This document shows, piece by piece, positions 1 to 7,803 of a stretch of DNA of 64,000 nt. The translations under genes and the position numbers were made by a program. The stretch is taken from the NCBI RefSeq assembly GCF_007830495.1, contig NZ_VLKW01000009.1, forward strand, positions 238,065 to 302,064, given 5' to 3'. Below the pieces are notes generated by a model. It was given only the letters and a program-made list of their open reading frames with translations, did not search any database and had not been told where the DNA came from. How positions within the stretch are numbered: position 1 is the stretch's first letter; the number at the start of each line of letters is the position of its first letter. The DNA comes from Pseudoduganella flava. Its GTDB lineage: Bacteria > Pseudomonadota > Gammaproteobacteria > Burkholderiales > Burkholderiaceae_D.

Positions 1-2
1 AC

Positions 3-2240
3 GACGGCTTTTCCGAGATCGACGAGCGCATCGCCTCCACCGTGGCGGCGCAGGTCGCGGTGGCCTACGAGAACCTGCAGCTGTACGAGGAAGTGCGCCG
101 CAACCACGCGCAGTTGCAGCAGGACATGGATGCGCGCACGCGGCTGACGGAAGACCTGCGCCGCTTCCGGCTGGCGATGGATGCGACGGCCGACGCGATC
201 TTCCTCGTCGACCGCGCCAATATGTGCTTCGTCGACGTCAACGTCACCGCCTGCCGCATGCTGGGCTTCGAGCGCGAGGACTTCCTGCTGGTGGGCCAGC
301 GCGAGCGCGGCAGCGCGCCGGTGCAGCTGGCGGACCTGTACGACAAGCTGCTGGCCGGCGACCAGAGCGGCGCGATGGCCGAGCTGATGCTGCACCGGCG
401 CGACGGCTCGCTGCTGTCCGTCGAGGTGCAGCGGCGCACCTTGCGCTCGGGCCAGAACTGGATCCTGGTCGCCGTCGCGCGCGACATCACCGAGCGCAAG
501 GAAGCCGAACGGCGGCTGCTGAAGCTGGCCCACTTCGATACGCTGACCGGCTTGCCGAACCGCAGCCAGTTGTACGAATCGCTGACGCATTCGCTGACGC
601 AGGCGGCCGAGCACCGCTGGGCCCTGGCCGTGCTGTTCCTCGATATGGACCGCTTCAAGAACATCAACGACACGCTGGGCCACACGATCGGCGACGAATT
701 GCTGCGCCAGTTCTCCAGCCGCCTGGTCGACTGCCTGCGCGTGCGCGACACGATCGGCCGCTTCGGCGGCGACGAGTTCTGCGCGATCCTGATGCTGCCC
801 GAAGGCGTGCAGGGCGCGCTGCCGGTGGTCGACAAGATCCGCGAGGCGATGCGCCAGCCGTTCGACCTGAAGGGCCACGAGGTGACGGTGACGGCATCGA
901 TCGGCATCGCCGTCTACCCGGACGACGGCCTGGATGCGGACACGCTGATCAAGTACGCCGACACGGCGATGTACCGCGCCAAGGAGGCGGGCCGCGACGC
1001 GTTCCGCTTCTTCACGGCGGAGATGAACGCGCAGTCGCTGGCCCGGCTGGACCTGGAAAACGCGCTGCGCCGCGCCATCGACAACGAGGAGTTCGTGCTG
1101 TACTTCCAGCCGAAGATCGACATCGGCACGGGCCGCATCAGCGGCGCCGAAGCGCTGATCCGCTGGAGCCGCCCGGGCCACGGCATGGTGTCGCCGGCGC
1201 TGTTCGTGCCGCTGCTGGAGGAGACGGGCCTGATCGTGCGGGTCGGCACGTGGGTGATCCACGAGGCGTGCCGCAAGATCGCGCAGTGGAAGAATTCCGG
1301 CGCCGGCGCCGTGCAGATCTCGGTCAACGTCTCGGGCATCCAGTTCTTCGTCGGCGGCCTGGAAGAAGAAGTGCTGAAGGCACTGCGCGAGCACGACATC
1401 CCGCCCGAGCTGCTGGAGCTGGAGCTGACGGAAAGCTCGCTGATGAGCAATGCCGAGGAAACCATCACGATGCTGCAGAACCTGAAAGGGCTCGGCATCA
1501 AGATCTCGATCGACGACTTCGGCACCGGCTACTCGTCGCTCGCCTACCTGAAGCGCTTCCCGATCGACAAGCTGAAGATCGACATCGCGTTCGTGCGCGA
1601 GGTCACCAGCAATCCGGACGACGCGGCGATCGTCCTCGCCATCATCAACATGGCGCACAGCATGAAGCTGAAGGTGATCGCCGAGGGCGTCGAGAAGGAT
1701 GCGCAGCTGGCCTACCTGCGCCGCCACGACTGCGACGAGATGCAGGGCTATTATTTTTCGCGGCCCGTGCCGGCCGACGATTTCGAGCTGATGCTGCGCG
1801 AAGGGCGCAACCTGGTGGCGCCGGCCGACGAGGGCCGCGAGGACGAGCGGCCCACCTTGCTGATCGTCGACGACGATGCGTTCATGCTGGACGTGCTGTC
1901 CGACTTCCTGGCGCAGGACGGCTACCGCATCCTGACGGCGCAGACGGCGGCCGAAGGCTTCGACATCCTGGCACGGCACCGTGTGCAGGTGATCCTGTGC
2001 GACCAGTGCATGCCGTCGATGAGCGGCACGGAGTTCATGGAGCGGGTAAAGAACCTGGCGCCTGACACGTTCCGCATCATGCTGTCGGCCTATGCGGACC
2101 TGACGCCGATCATGGCCGCGATCAACCAGGGGGCGATCGACCGCTTCTACACGAAGCCGTGGAAGGGAGCGGTGCTGCGCGAGAACATCCGCGAGGGCTT
2201 CCGCCTGTACAGCCAGGCGAAACGGGCCCAGGCGGCATAG
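3..2240 (+). CDS. GAF-PAS-GGDEF-EAL-REC cyclic-di-GMP signalling protein (5' end missing)
   Basis: The reading frame is open to the left edge, so the true start lies outside the window. The first visible residues (DGFSEIDERIASTVAAQVAV, then AYENLQLYEEV) look like the end of a GAF domain. Then follow a PAS domain (about 45-150, counting from the GTG at 42), a GGDEF diguanylate cyclase domain with an intact RFGGDEF loop, and an EAL phosphodiesterase domain with EALIRW, ELTESSLM, DDFGTGYSS and AEGVE, the metal-binding and catalytic signatures. A C-terminal receiver domain has the acidic pair in LLIVDDD and a phosphoacceptor Asp in ILCDQCMPS. Both c-di-GMP enzymatic domains look catalytically complete. 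A REC domain at the extreme C-terminus, where it might gate the EAL domain, is less usual than at the N-terminus. It probably acts in the cytoplasm, since no membrane segment is visible in this part. Confidence 0.93.
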   Translation, partial: DGFSEIDERIASTVAAQVAVAYENLQLYEEVRRNHAQLQQDMDARTRLTEDLRRFRLAMDATADAIFLVDRANMCFVDVNVTACRMLGFEREDFLLVGQRERGSAPVQLADLYDKLLAGDQSGAMAELMLHRRDGSLLSVEVQRRTLRSGQNWILVAVARDITERKEAERRLLKLAHFDTLTGLPNRSQLYESLTHSLTQAAEHRWALAVLFLDMDRFKNINDTLGHTIGDELLRQFSSRLVDCLRVRDTIGRFGGDEFCAILMLPEGVQGALPVVDKIREAMRQPFDLKGHEVTVTASIGIAVYPDDGLDADTLIKYADTAMYRAKEAGRDAFRFFTAEMNAQSLARLDLENALRRAIDNEEFVLYFQPKIDIGTGRISGAEALIRWSRPGHGMVSPALFVPLLEETGLIVRVGTWVIHEACRKIAQWKNSGAGAVQISVNVSGIQFFVGGLEEEVLKALREHDIPPELLELELTESSLMSNAEETITMLQNLKGLGIKISIDDFGTGYSSLAYLKRFPIDKLKIDIAFVREVTSNPDDAAIVLAIINMAHSMKLKVIAEGVEKDAQLAYLRRHDCDEMQGYYFSRPVPADDFELMLREGRNLVAPADEGREDERPTLLIVDDDAFMLDVLSDFLAQDGYRILTAQTAAEGFDILARHRVQVILCDQCMPSMSGTEFMERVKNLAPDTFRIMLSAYADLTPIMAAINQGAIDRFYTKPWKGAVLRENIREGFRLYSQAKRAQAA

Positions 2241-2248
2241 GAGGCGAG

Positions 2249-2509
2249 ATGGTCAAGAAGAAGATCCAGATGATCTGGCAGGCGGGCCTGGAGGATTTCG
2301 CGGCCCGCCGCGAGCGCGCCGCGGCGCTGCGTGCCGGCGGCTCGCCCGAACCGTCGCGCCGCATGCAGGCGCTCGACCGTCACACCGAGGAACACGTGCG
2401 CCGCGCGGTGGCCGATGCGACGGCGCCGCTCAAGCACGAGGTCGACGCGCTGCGGCAGCAGGTGGACGGGCTGCGCGAGCAGGTGGCCAGGCTGAAAAAG
2501 GCGAAGTAG
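2249..2509 (+). CDS. Small coiled-coil hypothetical protein
   Basis: This 86-residue protein starts at an ATG preceded by AGGAGG that overlaps the stop codon of the upstream signalling gene, so the two are probably co-transcribed and coupled. It is highly charged. The N-terminus is Lys-rich (MVKKKIQMIWQ), an amphipathic helix follows, and the last 35 residues (KHEVDALRQQVDGLREQVAR) form clear coiled-coil heptads ending in a Lys-rich tail. The pattern resembles small phasin-like or granule-associated proteins, but no family signature is secure. I do not assign a function. Confidence 0.72.
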   Translation: MVKKKIQMIWQAGLEDFAARRERAAALRAGGSPEPSRRMQALDRHTEEHVRRAVADATAPLKHEVDALRQQVDGLREQVARLKKAK

Positions 2510-2608
2510 GGCGGGAAGTGGCACCGCCTGGTGCCTGGCCGGCACGGTTTTGAGCCCCGCTCCCATCGGTGTTATCCTTGCGGGAATAAAAAACCGAACA
2601 CTCGTGCC

Positions 2609-3277
2609 ATGTTACAGAAGCCCCCAAGACGCACACGCGAACGTATCCTGGAATTGTCGCTGCGCTTGTTCAATGAATTCGGCGAGCCGAACATCACGAC
2701 GACCGTGATCGCCGAGGAGATGAACATCTCCCCGGGGAACCTGTACTACCACTTCCGTAACAAGGACGACATCGTCAACTCGATCTTCGTGCAGTTCGAG
2801 GAGGAGATCGAACGCATCCTGCACGTGCCGTCCGGCCGCCGCTCGAACATCGAGGACGTGTGGCAGTACCTGCACCTGATGTTCGAACTGATCTGGCGCT
2901 ACCGTTTCTTCTACCGCGACCAGAACGACCTGCTGTCCCGTAACCGCAAGCTGGAAGTGCACTTCAAGCAGATCCTGACGCACAAGATCAAGGTCGCCAA
3001 GCAGCTGTGCGAGGACTTGCGCAGCGAGGGCGCGCTGGAGGCGACGGACGTGAAGATCGACGCGATGGCGACCAATATGGTTGTCGTCGCGACGTACTGG
3101 CTGTCGTACGAATACGTGCGCAACCCGCGCAAGTACAGCGAGCAGCAGTCGATGGCCGAAGCGCTGGCGCGCGGCTGCTACCAGGTGCTGATCCAGGTCG
3201 AACCCTATCTGCGCGGCGAAACGCTGGCCCGCTTCCAGAAACTCACTGACGACTACCTGAAGAAACTGAACAAGTGA
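2609..3277 (+). CDS. TetR/AcrR-family transcriptional regulator
   Basis: This 222-residue protein has a classic N-terminal TetR helix-turn-helix at about residues 8-55 (RERILELSLRLFNEFGE ... NISPGNLYYHFRNKDDIV). The helical C-terminal ligand/dimer domain is rich in aromatic residues (IWRYRFFYRDQ). The start is the ATG at 2609; an in-frame extension to 2531 lacks a ribosome site and is not family-like. Its stop overlaps the GTG start of the next gene, a LOG-family hydrolase, so they form an operon. The ligand and the regulon are not evident. Confidence 0.9.
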   Translation: MLQKPPRRTRERILELSLRLFNEFGEPNITTTVIAEEMNISPGNLYYHFRNKDDIVNSIFVQFEEEIERILHVPSGRRSNIEDVWQYLHLMFELIWRYRFFYRDQNDLLSRNRKLEVHFKQILTHKIKVAKQLCEDLRSEGALEATDVKIDAMATNMVVVATYWLSYEYVRNPRKYSEQQSMAEALARGCYQVLIQVEPYLRGETLARFQKLTDDYLKKLNK

Positions 3278-3822
3278 AATCCATCTGTGTGTACTGTGGC
3301 GCCAACGCGGGCGCCAGGCCGCTGTATGCGGAACGCGCGCGCGCCCTCGCGGCCGCGCTGGTCGATGCCAACCTGGGGCTCGTCTACGGTGGCGGCAACG
3401 TCGGCCTGATGGGCACCATTGCCGACGAGGTGCTGCGCCTGGGCGGCGAGGTGACGGGCGTGATCCCGACGGCCCTCGTCGAACGCGAAGTGGGGCACAC
3501 GGGCCTGACGCGGCAGTTCATCGTCAAGGACATGCATGAACGCAAGGCGATGATGGCGCAGCTGTCGGACGGCTTCGTGGCGATGCCGGGCGGCCTCGGC
3601 ACCCTCGAAGAGCTGTTCGAGATGCTGACGTGGGCCCAGCTGGGTATCCACGCCAAACCGATCGCGCTGTACAACGTGAACGGATTCTACGACCGGCTGG
3701 TGGAGTTCGTCGCCCATGCCCGCGAGGAGGGCTTCGTGCATCCCGCCAATGCCGAGCGGATGATCGTCGAACAGGCGCCGGAAGCCGTCGTCGCGCGCCT
3801 GAAGCAGGCCGCGCTGCGTTAA
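3274..3822 (+). CDS. LOG-family cytokinin riboside 5'-monophosphate phosphoribohydrolase-like protein
   Basis: This 182-residue protein has the Rossmann-like fold signature of the LOG family. The nucleotide loop is GGGNVGLMG (about 40-47), followed by MHERK (88-91) and the hallmark PGGLGTLEE (105-113). The family hydrolyses nucleoside 5'-monophosphates to a free base and ribose 5-phosphate. In bacteria the physiological substrate is often unknown. The GTG start at 3274 overlaps the preceding TetR stop codon (translational coupling). The 3' end overlaps the convergent EEP gene by 4 bp. Confidence 0.92.
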   Translation: MKSICVYCGANAGARPLYAERARALAAALVDANLGLVYGGGNVGLMGTIADEVLRLGGEVTGVIPTALVEREVGHTGLTRQFIVKDMHERKAMMAQLSDGFVAMPGGLGTLEELFEMLTWAQLGIHAKPIALYNVNGFYDRLVEFVAHAREEGFVHPANAERMIVEQAPEAVVARLKQAALR

Positions 3823-4937
3823 TCGTCCGTCGCGTCGGGCCGTGGCCGGTCCACCGGTTGCGCGCCAGCGCGGATGCGCTGCAGGTACTTGTCGGTGAAG
3901 TCGATCTTCAGCTCGACGAACAGCGGCAGGTGGTCCGACATCTGCCACGTGCGCCATTCCTTGTTGTAGTACTTCTTCCGGCCTTCCGGCGTGTCGGGCC
4001 ACTTCTTGTTGGTGCGCTGCAGCGGGAAGTAGGTCTCGGCCTCGTCCTCCGTGTAAACGGCCTTGTAGTAGTTCAGCACGCCCGCGTTGTTGGCGCTGGG
4101 GCCCAGTTCCAGCTCGTCCTTGCGCACGTGGAAGGCGATCTGGTCGTAGCGCTTGTCGCCGCCGATATTGCTGGCCCAGCGCAGCTCGTCGTTGTCCAGC
4201 GTGAGGTCCGACGGCAGCTGGAAGCGGTGCTTCTTCAGCGCTTCCATCGTCGCGTCGCCCGGCCCGATGACGTTCATGTCGCCGAGCAGCATGTAGTTCT
4301 CGCCATCGTTCGCCGCGCGCTTTTGCAGGAAGCCGGCCACCGCGTCGATCTCGGCCACGCGCCGCGCGTAGCCGGCGCCGGACGTCTCGCCGTAATACGT
4401 GTGCACCGTGCACAGGTTGAACTTGAACCAGCCGGACTGGAACCGCACGAGGAACGGGCTGCGCGCCGGCTGGTGCTCGCCGTCGATCAGGCCGGCGCGC
4501 GGCAGCACCACTTCGCCGGCGATGTGCTTGAACTGCACCTTCGTCGAATCGAACAGGAAGACCATCCGCTCGCCGTTGCCGGACGGCCCTTCGGTGATGT
4601 CGGTGGCGATGTAGCGCCACGCGGGGCCCAGCAGGTCCATCACCTTCTCGAACGGCCGCATGTCCTCGTTCACCTCCTGCATCGCGACGAGGTCGAAGGC
4701 CGACACCACCTCGGCAATGTAGTGGAACGACTCGGCAAGGCGCGGGCCGTGGCCGAACTTGTTCGAGTCGAAGTCGCGCACGTTCCACGTCGCGACCAGC
4801 AGCGTGTCCGTGGCGGTGCGGCGCGGCACGGTCTGCGCGAGCAGTGCGCGCAGCTTCGTCAGGTGGTCGATCGTGCGGTGCCGGTCGGCGGTTTTCCAGC
4901 TCTTCAGCTGCCAGTACATGGGCATGGGGGGCTCCAC
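3819..4937 (-). CDS. Endonuclease/exonuclease/phosphatase (EEP) family protein
   Basis: This 372-residue protein has the DNase I-like fold signatures in order: ATWNVRDF with the metal-binding Asn (N52), MQEVN with the catalytic Glu (E88), CTVHTYYGE (H179), LLGDMNVIG (D220, N222) and SDHLPL (D335, H336). All catalytic positions are present, so a phosphodiesterase or nuclease activity is likely, though the substrate cannot be read from sequence. No signal peptide is evident, so it is probably cytoplasmic. Two other ATG codons lie a few residues after the chosen start. It is convergent with the LOG gene. Confidence 0.88.
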   Translation of the reverse strand: MEPPMPMYWQLKSWKTADRHRTIDHLTKLRALLAQTVPRRTATDTLLVATWNVRDFDSNKFGHGPRLAESFHYIAEVVSAFDLVAMQEVNEDMRPFEKVMDLLGPAWRYIATDITEGPSGNGERMVFLFDSTKVQFKHIAGEVVLPRAGLIDGEHQPARSPFLVRFQSGWFKFNLCTVHTYYGETSGAGYARRVAEIDAVAGFLQKRAANDGENYMLLGDMNVIGPGDATMEALKKHRFQLPSDLTLDNDELRWASNIGGDKRYDQIAFHVRKDELELGPSANNAGVLNYYKAVYTEDEAETYFPLQRTNKKWPDTPEGRKKYYNKEWRTWQMSDHLPLFVELKIDFTDKYLQRIRAGAQPVDRPRPDATDD

Positions 4938-5053
4938 AAGTCGTCCGGGGGATCCCGGGGTCTTGTCATCATGCTACCCCAGCGGTTTGAAGTTATCTCA
5001 GTGACATTGGCGGGCGTTGTATTTTTACGGCGGGACAACTCATCAGTGGTGGC

Positions 5054-5083
5054 TTGTGCTATTTCCACATATCAACGTACACT
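5054..5083 (+). promoter_or_regulatory. Candidate promoter of the HEPN-CHAT cassette
   Basis: A TTGTGC -35-like hexamer (5054-5059), an 18-nt spacer and a TACACT -10-like hexamer (5078-5083) lie just ahead of the cassette in an AT-richer stretch. It is a sequence match only. Confidence 0.35.
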
Positions 5084-5114
5084 ACTCCCTCTATAAGGGT
5101 CGAAATGACTCATC

Positions 5115-5687
5115 TTGACGCGGGTCGCAACACACGACGGCGCGCAGCGGTTCGAAGCTTTTGATAAACAACTGAAAGAACTTGCGGAGCTTGATCCACT
5201 CAAGGAAATCAATGCAAGGTCCTCTCACGCCAGCCAGGTGATCACGTTTCATCTGGTGTTCGAATACCTGGTAGAAAAATGGATTGATTACAAGGTCAAC
5301 GGGGGAGCGCCAGTCTTCAGAGGCATTGAGAAAATTGGTTTTTTCAATAAGCTGTACATTGCCAAGAATCTCGGACTTCCAAAGGAAATCTTCGAGGTGC
5401 TGGACGCGGTTAATGCACAGCGCAACAAGTTCGCTCATCAGTTGACAAAGAGCGAAGTGGAAAGAAAGGATATATTTGCGCTCGAAAAGCTTGCAGATTC
5501 AATTGATTGCAGGGGCGCAAAGGTGTCTGAGCTACGTTTGATGGATGAGGGGCGAGAGGTGACGGTGTCCGAGACCACTCCGAGCAGGGCTCTGCTCCTG
5601 CTGGTGCTTCATGCGGTATTTGGAAAGCTCAGGAATTTCGTGTTCTATGATATCTATCAGCATAACTCTCGCCCTTTGAATTGCTAA
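5115..5687 (+). CDS. HEPN-like putative ribonuclease (first gene of two-gene cassette)
   Basis: This 190-residue, largely helical protein is of unknown family. Residues 100-109 read NAQRNKFAHQ, which gives R103-N-K-F-A-H108. That is the R-x4-H motif that marks the catalytic site of HEPN-fold ribonucleases (HEPN toxins, DUF4145-like and RiboL-PSP-type proteins). The local context (helix, then RN-x-x-AH) fits that superfamily. Base composition is clearly less GC-rich than the flanks. The only in-frame initiator is TTG at 5115. A better-placed ATG (5105, with AAGGG upstream) is out of frame and stops after 19 codons, so the annotated 5' end is uncertain or frameshifted. The stop is 2 bp before the ATG of the CHAT-like gene. 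A HEPN toxin or effector role is inference. Confidence 0.6.
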   Translation: MTRVATHDGAQRFEAFDKQLKELAELDPLKEINARSSHASQVITFHLVFEYLVEKWIDYKVNGGAPVFRGIEKIGFFNKLYIAKNLGLPKEIFEVLDAVNAQRNKFAHQLTKSEVERKDIFALEKLADSIDCRGAKVSELRLMDEGREVTVSETTPSRALLLLVLHAVFGKLRNFVFYDIYQHNSRPLNC

Positions 5688-5689
5688 TC

Positions 5690-6346
5690 ATGGCGCGACT
5701 CAGAATTGCCGTCATCGAAAGCCCCAATCCCATCGACCTGTTCGAGAACAGGTCCGAAGCGGAGCCGCTGACCGTCAGCTGCCGCCTGATGGGCCACCAG
5801 TCTACGTCGTTTTTCGCGCGCAGCCGGCGCGAATTCAAGGAGACCATCGACTACATCGCATCCGCCGACTCGGTGCACGCGGAGCGATTTCACTCGCTGC
5901 CGTTGATCCTGCATATCTCCGCCCATGGCAACTCGGAGTGCATCGGATTTGGCAGGGATGCCGTGTCGTGGAATGGCCTGGTGCAGGATATCCAGCCATT
6001 GATCGACAATCCGGACTACACGGGCAAGCTGGTCCTGTGCCTGTCCTCGTGCGACTCGGGGACCAATACCTTGTCGCGGTTTATCAAATCCGGGTGGGAC
6101 GGCGAAACGAAGCTGCCGGCCTATATCTTTTCGATCGTCGGCGAGGAAGTCAATTGGGACGACGCGCTGATCGCATGGAATCTGCTCTACCTGAAATTGT
6201 CGAAGTTCGGATTGAAAGATCGTGCGAAGGTGATGGAGGCGCTCAACCATATTTATGTGGGAACGGGCACTGCCTTTTCCTATTCGCGCTGGTGCGACGA
6301 AGAGGGGAAGTATCTGCGGTATTCGGCCAGAAAAGAGATCGATTAG
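5690..6346 (+). CDS. CHAT/caspase-like putative protease (second gene of cassette)
   Basis: This 218-residue protein begins at an ATG 2 bp after the HEPN-like gene, implying one transcript and coupled translation. It shows two hydrophobic strands each ending in a candidate catalytic residue: LILHISAHG (H79 before G80) and LVLCLSSCDSG (C121). This His ... Cys dyad, with the HG and S-x-C-x-SG context, is the signature of the CHAT branch of caspase-like (clan CD) peptidases, seen in TPR-CHAT/Craspase and other bacterial death-effector proteins. No TPR or other sensor domain is present, so the protein is close to a minimal catalytic domain. No signal peptide or membrane segment is visible. It might be a protease acting on or with the HEPN-like partner; the function is inferred. 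Confidence 0.62.
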   Translation: MARLRIAVIESPNPIDLFENRSEAEPLTVSCRLMGHQSTSFFARSRREFKETIDYIASADSVHAERFHSLPLILHISAHGNSECIGFGRDAVSWNGLVQDIQPLIDNPDYTGKLVLCLSSCDSGTNTLSRFIKSGWDGETKLPAYIFSIVGEEVNWDDALIAWNLLYLKLSKFGLKDRAKVMEALNHIYVGTGTAFSYSRWCDEEGKYLRYSARKEID

Positions 6347-6436
6347 CTGGCCCTGCTGTTCAGCGGCGCCGGCGTGTTGAAGAAGTACGGGCTGCGCGAA
6401 CAGCCGGCGGCCGGTGCCGCCGCGGGCGGGCGGTAG
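6347..6436 (+). pseudogene. 29-codon C-terminal remnant of a resident gene
   Basis: Directly after the CHAT-like stop codon (TAG at 6344-6346), and in the same frame, 29 GC-rich codons run to a second TAG at 6434-6436. They read like the end of a membrane protein: LALLFSGAGVLKKYGLREQP, then an Ala/Gly-rich tail. No start codon or ribosome site belongs to it. The simplest reading is that the cassette's 3' boundary is here and that the front of a resident gene was replaced or lost. Confidence 0.4.
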
Positions 6437-6494
6437 CGGACGCCGCTTCCGCCGCCATCGCGGTACGATGCCTCGTTGCGCGAGAGGAGGCGTC

Positions 6495-7799
6495 ATGTTT
6501 CGCGGCTTTATCTTTGCCACCGGTATCGAGAACAGCATTCCCACCATCGACCATGGCCGCACGCGGGTCGACGAGATGGAGAAGTGCGGGCATTACCGCT
6601 ACTGGAAGACCGATTTCGATCTCGTCCAGGAGCTCGGCATCCGCGCGTTGCGCTACGGGCCGCCGCTGCACAGGACGTGGCTGGGCCCGGGCCACTACGA
6701 CTGGAGCTTTGCGGACGAGGTGTTCAACGACCTGCATCGCCGTAACCTCGTCACCATTGTCGACCTGTGCCACTTCGGCGTGCCCGATTGGCTGGGCAAT
6801 TTTCAAAATCCCGCGTTCCCCGAGCTGTTCGCCGAGTATGCGGGGGCGTTCGCACGGCGCTACCCGTGGGTGCAGTTGTACACGCCCGTCAACGAGATGT
6901 CGATCTGCGCGCTGTTCTCCGCGCTGTACGGCTGGTGGAACGAACAGCTGGCCGACGACGTGGCCTTCGTCACCGCACTGAAACACCTGGTGAAAGGGAA
7001 TGTGCTGGCGATGCGCGCGATCCTCGCGGCCCAGCCGGAAGCGTTGTTCGTGCAGAGCGAGTCGTCCGAGTACTTCCATGCCGAGAACCCGTCGGCGATC
7101 GGCCCGGCCGAGATCCGCAACGCGCGGCGCTTCCTGTCGCTGGACCTGAACTATGCCCGGCGTGTCGATTCCGTGATGTACGAGTACCTGATCGACCATG
7201 GCATGACGCGCGACGAGTATGCGTTCTTCATGAACAACAACCTGAAGCACCACTGCGTGATGGGGAACGATTACTACCAGACCAACGAGCACCACGTCGC
7301 CCACGACGGCGGCACGTACGCCTGCGGCGAGATCTTCGGTTACGCGGTGATCACACGGCAGTATTACGACCGCTACCGCTTGCCCGTGATGCACACGGAA
7401 ACGAACCTGTGCCAGGGCCCGGCCGGCGACGAGGCGGTGCGCTGGCTGCGCAAGGAGTGGGCCAATGTGCTCAGCGTGCGCAACAGCGGGGTGCCGATCG
7501 TCGGCTTCACGTGGTATTCGCTGACCGACCAGGTCGATTGGGACAGCGCGCTGCGCTTCGCCAACGGCAACGTCAACGCGCTGGGGCTGTGCGACCTGGA
7601 GCGCAAGCTGCGGCCCGTCGGGCACGCCTACCGCGAACTGATCGCCAACTGGTCGGAAGTGCTGCCGACGCAGAGCGTGTGCCTGCAGGTGCCCGTGCTG
7701 TATCCACAGGATTACGACCGGGCCCGGGCCTGCGACATCGGTGCGGCGGACGTGCTGACCCTCGGCGGCGCCACGGCGGCGCCGCGCAATGCGGACTGA
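6495..7799 (+). CDS. Glycoside hydrolase family 1-like beta-glycosidase
   Basis: This 434-residue protein starts at an ATG with a strong GAGGAGG site 5 nt upstream. The TIM-barrel GH1/clan A signatures are present. TPVNEMS carries the acid/base Glu after Asn (N133-E134), and PVMHTETN carries the nucleophile Glu (E302). Residues 37-70 (YWKTDFDLVQELGIRALRYG) are typical of the N-terminal barrel strands. There is no signal peptide, so it is probably cytoplasmic. The substrate is uncertain; GH1 members usually cleave beta-glucosides or beta-galactosides. A short-chain dehydrogenase follows 4 bp later, suggesting a sugar-oxidation pair. Confidence 0.85.
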   Translation: MFRGFIFATGIENSIPTIDHGRTRVDEMEKCGHYRYWKTDFDLVQELGIRALRYGPPLHRTWLGPGHYDWSFADEVFNDLHRRNLVTIVDLCHFGVPDWLGNFQNPAFPELFAEYAGAFARRYPWVQLYTPVNEMSICALFSALYGWWNEQLADDVAFVTALKHLVKGNVLAMRAILAAQPEALFVQSESSEYFHAENPSAIGPAEIRNARRFLSLDLNYARRVDSVMYEYLIDHGMTRDEYAFFMNNNLKHHCVMGNDYYQTNEHHVAHDGGTYACGEIFGYAVITRQYYDRYRLPVMHTETNLCQGPAGDEAVRWLRKEWANVLSVRNSGVPIVGFTWYSLTDQVDWDSALRFANGNVNALGLCDLERKLRPVGHAYRELIANWSEVLPTQSVCLQVPVLYPQDYDRARACDIGAADVLTLGGATAAPRNAD

Positions 7800-7803
7800 C
7801 ACG

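Noticed and set aside
5690..6346. Reading the CHAT-like gene as starting at TTG 5681
   Set aside because: The ATG at 5690 gives a natural start right after the upstream stop codon; the three extra residues have no support.
5938..6981. Long plus-strand frame bridging the CHAT-like and glycosidase genes
   Set aside because: It overlaps both genes out of frame and lacks coherent domains; the two annotated genes have start sites and motifs.
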